Positions 18,601 to 27,500 of a DNA stretch of 27,500 nucleotides are shown here, piece by piece; the first letter of the stretch is position 1, and each line of letters opens with the position of its first letter. Made by a program: the position numbers and the translations under genes. Below the pieces are notes generated by a model, which was not told the origin of the DNA, did not search any database, and saw nothing but the letters and a program-made list of their open reading frames with translations. The stretch comes from Actinidia chinensis (lineage: Eukaryota; Streptophyta; Magnoliopsida; Ericales; Actinidiaceae). The stretch spans positions 23,451,738-23,479,237 of the forward strand of contig CM018895.1 in the NCBI GenBank assembly GCA_009663005.1. Direction: 5' to 3'.

Positions 18601-21600
18601 TTATTTGTGAATTCCTACTTCCAATTTGATACTCGTTCAAAACAAATGAGACCTTTAATCAATCAAGAACAAAAACTGACATAAAATAAGAGGTATAAAG
18701 GAACAAAAAGAAATAACTCATTCATTGATGTTTTGGGGTTTAGAGCCCCGATAACAGAAAAGTAGTCATTTTAAACCAAGAGGGCTTGCCTTTACCTAAG
18801 ACACGCAATTTGTGAAGGTGTCTCTAGTGATTGAAAGACAATACAGCCCTAAAGCAGAGTTTCGCTATCTCTCAATTTCCTCTCTATGTTCATCTCTGAG
18901 CTCGATAAGGTTTCTAACCAACAAGTTGAATTCAAATGACTATTGTGATAAGGTTGTTTAAATTTTAATACACCCTTATCACATTGCATTTGTCCAACAA
19001 TCCACAACTATTATGATATCGTCGTTTAAAATCGTATCATATTGTATGCTTTGAATTCAAAATCGAAGGAACATCTAGATAGCATTCCTCCTGGGCCTTG
19101 CATATTTGAATTCAGGTGTCAACTCCGTAGACTACCTGTGGCGCAGGCTCTGCAGATGTTGCTCCTTGATTTACTATCTGCAGATGTCAATCTTTGATTC
19201 GTAACTGTTGGCACATAAATTTGAACTAAGGTCCATTAGCAAACCTAGTTACTAGCTTCTTTAGAATTCATGTTTAATGGGTACCTCACTGATGGTTGAC
19301 CCCACCCCCCACCCCCACACACTCAGCACACACACAAAACAGGGCTTTTCTCGGCTTACCCCACTCAAGATTTAAATAGTATCCATCAAAGTAACAACTC
19401 GTCTCAAATTAATAAGACACAAGGCACTCCTACCTTTAAATTATTTTGTTTCCCACTTTTTTTTTATAGTTTGCATGATGAGATGGGAATAACATCCACA
19501 TTTCTCTTTATTCCAATTGTTGACGTTTGTTTACCTTATCGTTGCAGACTCAAACCAAAAGATGCACAAACACATCAGACACATGGTTAGTCCAATAGTT
19601 TAAGGCTAAAAAACACCATCTTAAAAAGGAATCTCTATGCAATCACCTTCTTCCCTCATCCTCAATTCCCTCCTTACGTCCGTCCTACAATCTCCTACTT
19701 TATTGTTGCAACCTCATGCAGAACAGATGCACAAACACATCAAGCACATGGTTAGTTTGATAGTCTAAGGCCAAAACAACACCATATTTAAAAACAAATC
19801 TTTACTCGACCCTCTTCCCCCTCCCTCCCTCCTTCCTTTCGATTTCAGACAAATTAGAACTGATTCAAGAAGCCAAAAAGTGGTCTCCAATAGGAGTTTC
19901 AAGGTAAAATATTGTGGGAAGGTGTATGGCTTGTTGGGCGGAGTTAGCCTTCTAGGGTTATGGCAGGCACTTGATAGCCACGAGTCACCGGACGTGGAGG
20001 AGGTGATAGTTGAACCTTGGGAGAGAGGGGGAGACAGTGTCTGAGTAAGAAACAAAGGGTAAAAGATGGATATAAGGTTGGGAAGTCCATTAAATGATGG
20101 ACCCTTTATATAGTGGCTGGACAAAAGGGGAAACCAGATTGCATGGGACGCGTGGCATCCCTCCCTTGGTTCGACTCTTCCTAGGATACCGATCATCCTA
20201 GGTTTCAAACATTGGACGCCCATTCCTCTTGCTACCCGCTGGGGTAGACGAGTTGCCAAGATGGTACATTACCGGAGGCGTCGGAGAACTACAATAGGAT
20301 CGCTACAAGCATCACCACCCAATGGCATGACCCTGGCCTCATAAGAGCTTGGACAACTCTCCCACTTCAAACTCGCCAACTATCTCAACCAGACATTTGC
20401 CTGCTGGTGAGGGCCTATTTTCTTCGCAATAATGCCACTAGAGATTATACCTCCATATAGGGTCCAATGTTTCGGTCAAACGTTTTACCACCTCAACCCA
20501 CTCGCCATCACTTCGTCTTATGGTGCGGCATTCCACATGGTCAGATGAAGGAATGTGACTGACTCCCTACTCCCCAGTCCCACAACCCTCCACCAAAAAA
20601 AAAAAAAAAAAAAGACCCCAAAAAGACGACCCTCACTAACGACAATTCAAGCTCCGGCAAATTATGAGTTAGGCTCGAGGTGCACACCACAGATCCTCAC
20701 TTTGCTCACCACAAGAAGCACTAAACCCTATGAAATCCCCTTGTCATTCTATCTTGGAACTGAAGGGTATAGGGTGCCACACAAAGAGAAGTTATCAGGT
20801 TGAGTCTGTCCTTCCAAGGGAGGGGAAGCATCTTTATCACACTCTACTCGGCCCGTAAGCTTGTCATCATCTCCCAAACTCCGTGTTCAAGGACCGGCCG
20901 CCAATACCTATAGCACATCTGTTCGGCTTTCACAAACGCCGAATTAGTGGACCCCCACTCGACTCGGGGGCAGAATTTGGCTATTATAGAACATGCATGA
21001 GATCGATTGTGATGTCGTTGTAGTCGACTCAACCACATTCATGCTTTTATCGCGGAATAGATGGGCGCTCAATCAACAACCACATCGGGGGTAAATCAAG
21101 TAAAAGAGTCGCTATTTTTAAGCTTAAAACTTGCAATTGTATCTCCTTCCTTTTTCTCTCCAATGTTTATTGAATCTATCTCCAGTGCTTGTGGCTCTTC
21201 TCTCCACTATCAGCATATTCATTTCTCCAAGTATTTTTGAAAATTACATTTCAGCAAAGGCATAAGCATGGTAGACACGATGCGTGCGCGCTCTTGATAG
21301 TTAGCAAGAGCACGCACATAGGGGGCATATTGGTGGTATGGACTTCCATCCCAACGTGGCCATCCAAGTGATGACACAAAACCAACTCTCAAGCGAAGCA
21401 CAAACACTCTAAGAGTGATGCCAACTCGTGGTATCCCCTAATCCTATTCTAAACAATAGGGCTTTAAGTAACGCCAGGGCACTACTCTGGACTCACTAGG
21501 AGGATAAGTGGCTTGGAGGCTCGAGTTCATCGTCAAGATCGCTTGGCCATCCATTCGGGATTGGATCCTCTTTGACCAATCTTGAGATAAAAAGGATGTT

Positions 21601-24600
21601 GATCCTACTATTCCTGATCCCTGGAACTATGTCATACTAACAACGACCCTTCACAACTACCATGTAGCAGCTTCTAAAGGTCTAGAACCTGGGATCGACA
21701 ACGATCCTTCACAACCACCACTAGCCATCCCATGGTACGGCATCCATGTCTGAAACTATGATGGCAGGTATCCTATGATATGGCATCCCATGCAAGCTGG
21801 CTCCCCCCTTTTGTACCGACCCTATATAAGGGTCCATCATTATTGGACTCACCAACCTTCCTATCCATCTTTTACCATTTGATTCTTACTCATAGAACAC
21901 ACAGCACACTGCCTCCCACTCTTTCCCAAGGTTGCTTAACTCTCACCTCCTCCACCTTCGGTGACTCCTGGCTATCAAGTGTTCGCCATAACCCTAAAAG
22001 GCTAACTCCAACCAACAAGCCATCCACCTTCCCACAAATACAATGCGTAACGTATCCAAATCTTTTGTGAGTTTTTTCAAAAATATTATTATGCTCAAAC
22101 CTAAGACCATTACTCGCTCCCACTCTCCATTGTACTACTAAATACACACATAAAGTGTAAAACATGTAAATTGACCTGTACTACCATAACGTACATTGTT
22201 GTTGGAAAGCTAAATATACATTGTTGGACTCATTTCCAAACAGTTTAAGATTCTTGGACAATTAGTGATTTAACATGGTAGTAGGGCTGAGGTTGCAGGA
22301 GGTCTTGGGTTCAAATCTCTCCATGTGAAATTGTTCTCTATTTGTATCTTTCTTGTTTCGTTCTATATATGGAAGTTTGTATCTACACTTGTAAGTCGGG
22401 TTGCACGTGAGGGAGGGTGTTGAAAAGCTTGATATATATTGTTGGGCCTATTTCCTAACAATTTAAGCTTTTGGGGTATCCGGTGACTTAGCAATTGAGG
22501 AAACTAAGAGCTATAACAAAATTGAGATAAGCCTACAAGGTCCTAATATTGACCATTTAATTCTCTATTAAATCACTGAATGTCTATGAAACGTTCTGTC
22601 ATGATAGTACAAGGCATAAAAATCAAGAAAAGATATGTTTTACTTTTTGAAGGCCAAGTTTACTTCCAAAAAAAACCCAGTATTATATGTAGGTCTTCAA
22701 ACATTCCATAATTGAAAATTTCTAAAGTCCTTTGCTTCTGATTTTCCTTCTCCTTCGTCAACCATTTAAACACAAATGGTGAACCTCTTATTAAGAGGTC
22801 AAGTAGCAAACCACTTTTAATAGGTGTAATACTTTATGAAATGGAAACTACTAAGATTTTTTGCGCCATTCACCAAATTCAATAAAAATTGTACAGTTGT
22901 TCACATAAAATTTTTTGGCAGCTATAACTTTAAGCTAGCAACACAATTAGGACACAATGGTTGTCAAAGCATGGTATTTCAAAAAACAAGTCGACCCCGT
23001 ACAAAATACCAGTCTTTTACACCAAAATGCAACCAAATTTGTTTTCCTAATTTTGGTCGTATCCCAGAAATACCCAATATACACCCAAGGCATACTCCAA
23101 CCGGATTTGTACTTCCTTTTAATGGTGATGAGTTAGCTTGATTGGACTTTTTTCTCTAAGTTAGCAAGCTTATAAGTTATAATATTAAACTTCGGTGTAT
23201 GGGTTTTCTAATACAATGACAATAAACTTTGGCTTATACTGAACTTTTTCTTTAGATTGTGGTTGTAGTAGCTTGGATTCTTGTTGTCACATATGATTCC
23301 TTACTCAAAATTACAAAAACAAATTTTTAAAGGGACCTACCCTGCTTTTTTTAGATTTTTTCATTTCAACGTAACCGTGTCTTACTAGCACTTGTACCTA
23401 CACCCATACACGTGCTTCATATGTGGTGGCACTTTTTTTTTTTGGTTCATTTGAACTTTGCTTTGAAGAATACAAAATCCCACACATAAGTAGAGACAGT
23501 AACGTACCAAGAATCCAAATGGAGCATACAGATGCATAAAATATATTATGTTCGGAATTGGTTATATAAATAGTGTTAGATTGGGAATAATTTCTGAAAA
23601 TCGTGCTATTTTAACCAAAACTTGTTAGTCCAACGACTCCAATCATTGAGTAACTACATATAGTAGATGTCAACTTCAAGCAAAAATACCACAAGTGACA
23701 CTAAAACCTTAAAACCATCATTTAGGACTAAAATCACCATTCCAAATAATGCATTAGTAGAATAATAATGCTCCACAGAAAAGGGAAGATTTTGGCCAAC
23801 CGGCAGTTGCAACAAGGTAGACATGGTCTAAACTGGCTGCAACTTCTTTAATCAATTGCACCAATGCCTTTGTAACATATTGAAATGTTGTCACTCGAGT
23901 ACATACACACATCTAGTAGAGAAGTGCAATTTTTGGTGAAAAAACTGAATACAAGGATTCTTATGTTTGCAATATCAGGAGAATTTCAATATTTGAACAA
24001 TAAAAAGTAATAAAATAACTGTTAGCAAACAATACATATTATTTCACATAATGAAGAAGTTTCCATTCGTTGCATGCGAAACAAAATTGTGAACTTCAAC
24101 ATCAAGAAGGAACAAAAATAATGTAAAAATGTGCTACGTGGTGGTATATAATTGTATTTTTCAGTCTATAAATAATTTCTTCTTGATTTTGGTAGCATTT
24201 TTAGCATTCCCAGGTGTAAAAACGTTTGGAAAAAAACCTAGATACCAAATGAAAAGAAAGAAAGAAACTTAAGGAAGATTGATTCACATAACAAGAACAA
24301 ATCCCAAATAATTGTGCACCATGCATTCATCAACTAGTACCTTACTGTAACGTGCATGTGCAACAGAAAAATGAGTTTGATCCTTGATAACAGGGAATGA
24401 AGGATCACTAGAACCCTCCTTGTTCTGAAAAAAAAAATCCAATGAAGCACAATCATCAGTCTACAGAACATTGAGGTACAAGAAGGAAACCCTGAAAACT
24501 GCTTCAATTGATATTTAAGGCTTGCCTTTTCATACACGTACAAATTTCCATCTGCATGAGCAACAGCGAAAGCACCATCTCCATTAGGGACCCAAGAAAT

Positions 24601-24613
24601 ACTTGTACAGCGA
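15291..24613 (-). CDS. WDR20/creC-type WD40-repeat protein gene, 5' end missing, two exons frameshifted
   Basis: Seven minus-strand exons (24613-24526, 24424-24341, 18279-18186, 18064-17977, 17788-17679, 17585-17501, 15689-15291) splice in phase into the C-terminal half to two thirds of a plant WD40 protein resembling animal WDR20/DMWD and fungal CreC. The WD40 repeats fold as a beta-propeller scaffold. WDR20 and CreC partner deubiquitinases in other organisms; in plants this role is inference. Visible motifs include AVAHADGNLYVYEK, WHICQGSIN, TVGRDG, CGGKSYYGGLLCCAW, DTQLLLWDL, TGSQSSHWD and CREGHIKVWMRP. The first part of the family protein has no recognisable exon up to 27500, so the gene probably continues outside. 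Exons 5 and 6 of those seen contain several indels, which either make this a pseudogene or reflect consensus errors. Confidence 0.8.
15690..17500 (-). other. 1.8-kb intron of the WD40 gene
   Basis: The intron separates exon 6 (donor GTATCG) from the last exon (acceptor TATGCAG). It contains a Tourist-like MITE (16874-17159), a 37-bp tandem duplication around 16245-16310 (TCAGGACAT...TCTCAATAATTGA) and a looser duplication at 16636-16790. No coding sequence is recognised. Confidence 0.7.
16874..17159. mobile_element. Tourist-like MITE with long inverted repeats, intronic
   Basis: The left end GGCTCCATTTGGATAGACG and the right end, read on the minus strand as GGCTCCATTGAATTGATG, remain similar for about 55 bp (shared TGTGGAT/CGTGGAT, CAAAT.AAAGGA and TTCAAT blocks). 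The flanks are CAA on the left and TAA on the right, a plausible decayed 3-bp duplication. Length is 286 bp. Confidence 0.75.
17501..17585 (-). pseudogene. WD40 gene exon 6 of those visible, frameshifted
   Basis: After the acceptor GGTCAG the exon is 85 nt, against 88 expected from the family. Pieces of the expected peptide appear in different frames: DHYWSS, NSDGRG, TVMYR, then GSV and a final CAG before the donor GTATCG. An extra A near the start (GGAAGTAGG), two bases missing at GGGGAAACTG, one missing in CGCTTGG and one near GTGGACAG explain the pattern. Together with exon 5 this makes a 290-bp damaged patch between intact exons. Confidence 0.7.
17679..17788 (-). pseudogene. WD40 gene exon 5 of those visible, frameshifted
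   Basis: The exon follows the acceptor CAATAG, begins by completing the Ser codon, reads MDGKISLTGGE and then hits TGA TGA. The nucleotide sequence still follows the family exon to its end: EGHNSWV can be read in the last frame before the donor AG|GTTTCT. Compared with the expected codons there is an extra T after GGTGAA, a missing base around GTTAAGTA, an extra A in GATCAGCAAG, and single losses at GTTGTGCATGG and TGGTTGAG. The exon is 110 nt instead of the 111 expected from the family protein. Splice sites look usable, so only the coding content is broken. Confidence 0.75.
17977..18064 (-). CDS. WD40 gene exon 4 of those visible
   Basis: This 88-nt exon completes the Gly codon and reads YLRVFDYKNEQLICGGKSYY then GGLLCCAW, with two bases of a Ser codon left at the end. 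The acceptor is CTGCAG (plus-strand complement at 18065-18070) and the donor is GTGAGG. The exon is intact and strongly conserved. Confidence 0.9.
18186..18279 (-). CDS. WD40 gene exon 3 of those visible
   Basis: This 94-nt exon reads NPAARWHICQGSINSFAFST then DGSYIATVGRD plus one base, ending GATG|GTATTG. WHICQGSIN and TVGRDG are conserved blade sequences. The frame is intact and the phase matches the next exon, completing the Gly codon GGT. Confidence 0.9.
19535..19860. repeat. 165-bp tandem duplication in the long intron
   Basis: GATGCACAAACACATCA..ACATGGTTAGT starts at 19561 and again at 19726. Similarity extends left over TTATTGTTGCA/TTATCGTTGCA and right over TAAGGC.AAA.ACACCAT and a pyrimidine-rich stretch. 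Confidence 0.75.
19880..20240 (-). mobile_element. LTR-like segment A (minus orientation)
   Basis: On the minus strand it contains CTATATAAAGGGTCCATCAT with a TATA-type box (20101-20115), followed by TTCCCAACCTTATATCCATC, a CTCTCCCAAGG block, TCCGGTGACTCGTGGCTATC and AAGGCTAACTCC. The same order occurs on the plus strand at 21720-22050. A TATA box ahead of a conserved leader is the layout of an LTR U3-R-U5. The element family is not identified. Confidence 0.65.
20241..21719. other. Sequence between the two opposed LTR-like segments
   Basis: Unclassified repeat-like DNA with a poly(A) run at 20595-20613. I see no gag, protease, reverse transcriptase or integrase motif in any frame. A short duplicated block, AACGA(C/T)CCTTCACAAC(T/C)ACCA, occurs near 21640 and 21700. 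Confidence 0.4.
21720..22050 (+). mobile_element. LTR-like segment B (plus orientation)
   Basis: Plus-strand homologue of segment A: CTATATAAGGGTCCATCATT (from 21822), TATCCATCTTTTACC, TTTCCCAAGGTT, CACCTCCTCCAC, GGTGACTCCTGGCTATCAAG and AAGGCTAACTCCAACCAACA. It is in opposite orientation to segment A, so the two are not the paired ends of one simple element. Confidence 0.65.
22201..22500. repeat. Repeat with two diverged direct arms and a B-box-like core
   Basis: GTTGGAAAGCTAAATATACATTG... (22201-22273) and GTTGAAAAGCTTGATATATATTG... (22420-22492) are diverged direct copies, both continuing TTGG(A/G)C(T/C).ATTTCC.AACA.TTTAAG. Between them is CTTGGGTTCAAATCTC, a B-box-like motif common in plant repeats. 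The class, a small LTR or SINE-like element, is not settled. Confidence 0.55.
24341..24424 (-). CDS. WD40 gene exon 2 of those visible
   Basis: This 84-nt exon has 28 whole codons, NKEGSSDPSFPVIKDQTHFS then VAHARYSK, bounded by TTTCAG and a GTACTA donor. It is undamaged. The following intron runs 24340-18280, about 6.1 kb, unusually long and packed with repeats. Confidence 0.85.
24526..24613 (-). CDS. WD40 gene exon 1 of those visible
   Basis: After the acceptor TTGCAG the 88-nt exon supplies the last base of a Ser codon and then RCTSISWVPNGDGAFAVAHA followed by DGNLYVYEK. The blade motif AHADGNLYVYEK is diagnostic of the family. The exon ends AAG and is followed by GCAAGC, so the intron would use a GC donor; it closes with TTTCAG before the next exon, and the joined protein reads YEK|NKEG as in relatives. 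Phase 2 at the start requires an upstream exon ending in AG, which I did not find with confidence. Confidence 0.85.
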
Positions 24614-25375
24614 CTGCAAGCAGATTACGTGATCAGATCATCAGACAAGAAAACCTCCTATAAATCTTACGGCCTTGACTTCAAGGCATGAAATGATAGT
24701 ATACTGAATCTATCGATGCATAACAAAGACAATGACACATCCAAATAAATTAACATATTCTTAAGTTTGCCTATTTACGTACTTTCTGTCTGAATCGCAG
24801 CAAAACTATGTTACTGTGATTCAAAGATGAGAATTATAAATGAATGCCGCTTTACCTGGAGATTGGTATTACTGAGGGAAGCCTAGTATAAATAACAAAA
24901 TGGTGAAACGAAAGCTAGATTGTTATTAGTTTGTTTATAGGAACAAGTCAATAGATAATACATATAATTCTTATCCTTAAATGCACAACTTCTCCACTCA
25001 CTTATGGAAGCATTAATAATATGTGTGATAAAAAGGAAACAGCACTATTTTCTCCCATTACCATTGGTTTTTTGATGCTCTATGACTATTTGTTTGGGTA
25101 GTTGGCAATTTCCGTTGAGACAAAACTACCGGAATCTATATTTGTGTTTTTTGGATTTTGGATTTTGGGACTTAGTATACTTAGATTCTCCGTGTTGGTC
25201 CATCTTCGGTATTCATGGAGGCTGTGTAAGTATCGTCGCTTCTTAACTAAAGGTTTAAACTTTTCTTGAGCTCTTGCACACTTTCACGGTCACATTCATA
25301 TCTCTTGTAGGCACTCATCCACATCTAAAACATATTTTCTAACTTGATTAATCTTATTTTATCTTAAGAAGTTAT
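24614..25375. other. No recognisable gene upstream of the first visible WD40 exon
   Basis: This should be intron sequence of the WD40 gene if the gene continues past 27500. I searched the minus strand for the expected preceding peptide and did not find it. Confidence 0.45.
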
Positions 25376-26455
25376 AAAATGTAATTTTATCTTCAGTGCT
25401 AGACGGAATGCTTGAGCACAGAATCAAGCACACATATCCAGAGGTTTAGTTTCAGTGCTAGTTTTGTTTCGGTGCTAGACAGAGTGTTTGAGCACAGAAT
25501 CGAGCACAGAGATACAGAGGCTATGTTTCAGTGCTTGAGTGCAATATCCAGAACTAAAGGTTGCACTCTTGACAGTGCGCTCAAGCACTTGGTTGAGCTG
25601 GGAGCATTTTTGTATGCTTGACAGATCGCTCTATTCTACGCTTAAGCCCTAAACACAGAATATGCCCACAATATTCCATTTTGTTTGCCCCACTTATAAA
25701 TACTTTTTTTTCATCTTTTAGGGTTAGAGATACATTTTATAGCATTCAAGAGCCACCATTAATGTCCTCTCTCTCTCTTCTTCCCCCCCCCCCCCCTTGA
25801 GCATAGATCTCACTCCTCTTTCAATCGAAGAACATGTTCTTCATTGCTTTTGTACAATTTACCTTAGACCGAGTGTTATTTCATAAAAACCCACATTCAC
25901 TCACACATGGTGTATCCCATGGACCCTTGGCCATTATGGTAACAGATCCGTTGAAGAACAGAGATCAAGAAGGTGCTTCTCGTGGCTGCCATGGAATCAA
26001 GAGTTGCTCGGGGAGCTTGTGAAGACCACAGAGTTAGGTAAATCTAGGATAAGGGAGGTTATTATTTTTTCCAAGCTTTATACTCTTTGATTCATAGTGG
26101 ATTGTTCGGGAGTTGAGATCGTGGTTTTTGACCCTTGGGGTTTCCACGTTATATCGGTGTGTTCTTTATTGCTTTTATTTACATTTGTTGGTTTAGGACT
26201 TTAATCAAACATGTAGTGGATGTTGAATTAACATTTAATATGACTCCATTAAATCGGTGTGTTCTTTATTGCTTTTATTTACATTTGTTGGTTTAGGACT
26301 TTAATCAAACATGTAGTCGATGTTGAATTAACATTTAATATGACTCCATTAAATCGGTGTGTTCTTTATTGCTTTTATTTACAGTTGGTTGGTTAGGAAC
26401 CTTAACAAACATGAGTCGATGTGTGATGTTTGAATTAACATTAATATGAACCATA
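25376..26455 (+). mobile_element. Copia-type LTR remnant with internal tandem repeats
   Basis: A 76-bp direct duplication (GTGCTAGAC.GA.TG.TTGAGCACAGAATC at 25394 and 25470) is followed by a TATAAATA box at 25695-25702, a leader GGGTTAGAGATACATTTTAT, and a stretch from about 26085 (TTCATAGTGGATTG...CTTGGGGTTTCCACGTTATATCGGTGTGTTCTTTATTG) that resembles the R-U5 end of plant copia LTRs. The last part is triplicated with a 100-bp period at 26153, 26253 and 26353. LTR boundaries and target duplications were not found. Confidence 0.55.
26153..26455. repeat. 100-bp triplication, third unit degraded
   Basis: Units starting ATCGGTGTGTTCTTTATTGC lie at 26153, 26253 and 26353. The first two differ by about one base (TAGTGGATG/TAGTCGATG). 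The third is identical for its first 30 bases and then differs by many small indels. Confidence 0.9.
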
Positions 26456-27500
26456 AAATTGGATTGGGTTTTGTGATTTGGCCTATTCACCCACCCACCT
26501 TTCAAGGCTCAATCTTCACCGACTCTCATATTTCACTATTGACCTTTTCTATTTTTGGGCAATCAATAGCTCACACAAAGGAAGAAAAGGAAAAGCAAGA
26601 AAGAGTTTTAAGGTTGGGAAACATTGTGCTGCAACGAAATTTTTACTAGGTTTCTGATTGAATGATCAAGATAACAGTTTGTTGGGGAATCAGTAAATTA
26701 GAGTAACAACATTACAAATACAATGCATACAAACTTCCAAGAATTAAAGCGTTATGGAAAAGACGTCAAGTTTCAACTCATAAATCAAAAGAGTATCATC
26801 ACCCTCTAAATTTTTAAAGGAAAATTAAAGACTGTTGCTTGCTCCCTATTCATTAGAATATATCTTCAATATTTTGTACTTAAAAAAGTATAAAAACCAA
26901 CGCAGCACATCCCAACATGGGTCAGAATCGTAACAATCTCCCCCCCTTCATCCCGTCAAAATGGATATCCAAACTCCTAAGTAATGGATATAATGGATAT
27001 CAAACACCATGATCAGCTGGTGGTCAGCCCATAACGGAGTGACCTCAAGCTACAGTGAAACTGAATACACAGAATCATATGGCAGTTACTCCGAACTACA
27101 TGATGCAAGTAATAACCCAAAAAAAGAAGTAAATGATACGACATTGTCCATTTGAGCGCTATGCCCTCACAACTCTAAATCATGTAGTACTATGGAGTAT
27201 GGAGAGCATTTGGAGCACATATATGGCTCATCACTCACACTTCACCAGGTGGTTTTTTTTTTTTTTTGACAAGCAAACTTCACCAGGTCGTGTGAGATAA
27301 AGAGGTAGATCATACAGATTCCACTGATGGCTCCCATCACGCTACAGTTTGGGCCGGTGTAGCACTTGGTTCTGCACAATTCTAGATGACATGGTTGTGA
27401 TACCACCATAAGGACCAAGAGAACACACCTAAAAGGGCTAGCTAAAAATGTCACTTGGTTCATTGTTCTTTTTCATGTATACCCAAGCTGTCCCGAGAAA
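26456..27500. other. No recognisable gene; repeat-like sequence
   Basis: On the minus strand 26890-26950 reads GGGGGGGAGATTGTTACGATTCTGACCC, and 27340-27430 contains GGTGGTATCACAACCATGTC; both resemble parts of common plant retroelement-related repeats, but I cannot classify them. No WD40 5' exon is visible. Confidence 0.4.

Larger units (their letters stand above)
18280..24340 (-). other. 6.1-kb repeat-filled intron of the WD40 gene
   Basis: The donor GTACTA at 24340 and acceptor ATGCAG ending at 18280 join exons that read continuously in the family protein. Within it lie a 165-bp tandem duplication (about 19535-19860), two homologous LTR-like segments in opposite orientation (about 19880-20240 and 21720-22050), a repeat with two diverged arms (22201-22500) and unclassified sequence. 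No independent gene is visible; open frames here are fragments of the LTR-like repeats. Confidence 0.75.

Noticed and set aside
19765..20259. A 164-codon minus-strand open frame.
   Set aside because: It lies across the LTR-like segment A; the plus-strand homologue at 21720-22050 does not keep a comparable frame, so it is untranslated repeat sequence.
20844..21038. GC-richer stretch that looked at first like rRNA.
   Set aside because: I could not match it to conserved large or small subunit rRNA segments.
22275..22325. Possible tRNA gene because of GGTTCAAATC.
   Set aside because: No cloverleaf or acceptor stem could be paired; it sits inside a dispersed repeat.
24857..24883. Possible 27-nt micro-exon of the WD40 gene, between TACTAG and CAG|GTAAAG on the minus strand.
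   Set aside because: It would fit the required phase, but the translated residues (LPSVIPIS) do not resemble the family peptide expected there.
1..27500. CRISPR array, phage or bacterial defence system.
   Set aside because: No spaced identical repeats of the right size and no prokaryotic gene organisation; the window is a plant nuclear sequence.

Overview
The window is nuclear DNA from a flowering plant, most likely a eudicot; I cannot name the species. The base composition is AT-rich, the genes have short exons and long introns bounded by GT...AG sites, and Tourist-like, hAT-like and Mutator-like miniature transposons, a tRNA-derived SINE and LTR fragments are all present. I see no bacterial operons, CRISPR array, rRNA gene or convincing tRNA gene. 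Protein-family identifications come from recognising translated exon sequences by eye, not from a search.

Layout. Positions 1-8900 hold almost only repeats: an intact-looking Mutator-like foldback element (169-459), a hairpin repeat (594-743), a SINE (about 2130-2299), an hAT MITE with perfect 8-bp target duplications (6716-6847), several microsatellites, and one unidentified coding-like stretch (3178-3666). Positions 8904-13360 (+ strand) hold a wrecked gene of the plant membrane-anchored RING-CH (RINGv, MARCH-type) E3 ubiquitin ligase family. Its N-terminal exon is split by a Tourist-like MITE and then cut off by further transposon sequence. The exon that should carry the RING-CH zinc finger has lost that domain by a deletion whose joint suggests 5-bp microhomology. 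The later transmembrane exons carry frameshifts, a lost splice donor and a stop codon.

Positions 15291-24613 (- strand) hold seven exons of a plant WDR20/creC-type WD40-repeat protein, reading towards the RING-CH remnant, so the two genes lie tail to tail. The 5' part of the WD40 gene is not recognisable here and probably lies beyond 27500. Five of the seven exons are perfectly open (753 nt), but two neighbouring exons (17501-17788) carry several single-base indels. That points either to very local decay or to a poor consensus patch in the assembly. The 6.1-kb intron 18280-24340 is filled with repeats, including two LTR-like pieces in opposite orientation. Positions 25376-26455 resemble a copia-type LTR that ends in a 100-bp triplication.

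No new biological system is evident. The interesting content is a readable record of how two plant genes are being broken by transposons, deletions and possibly assembly error.
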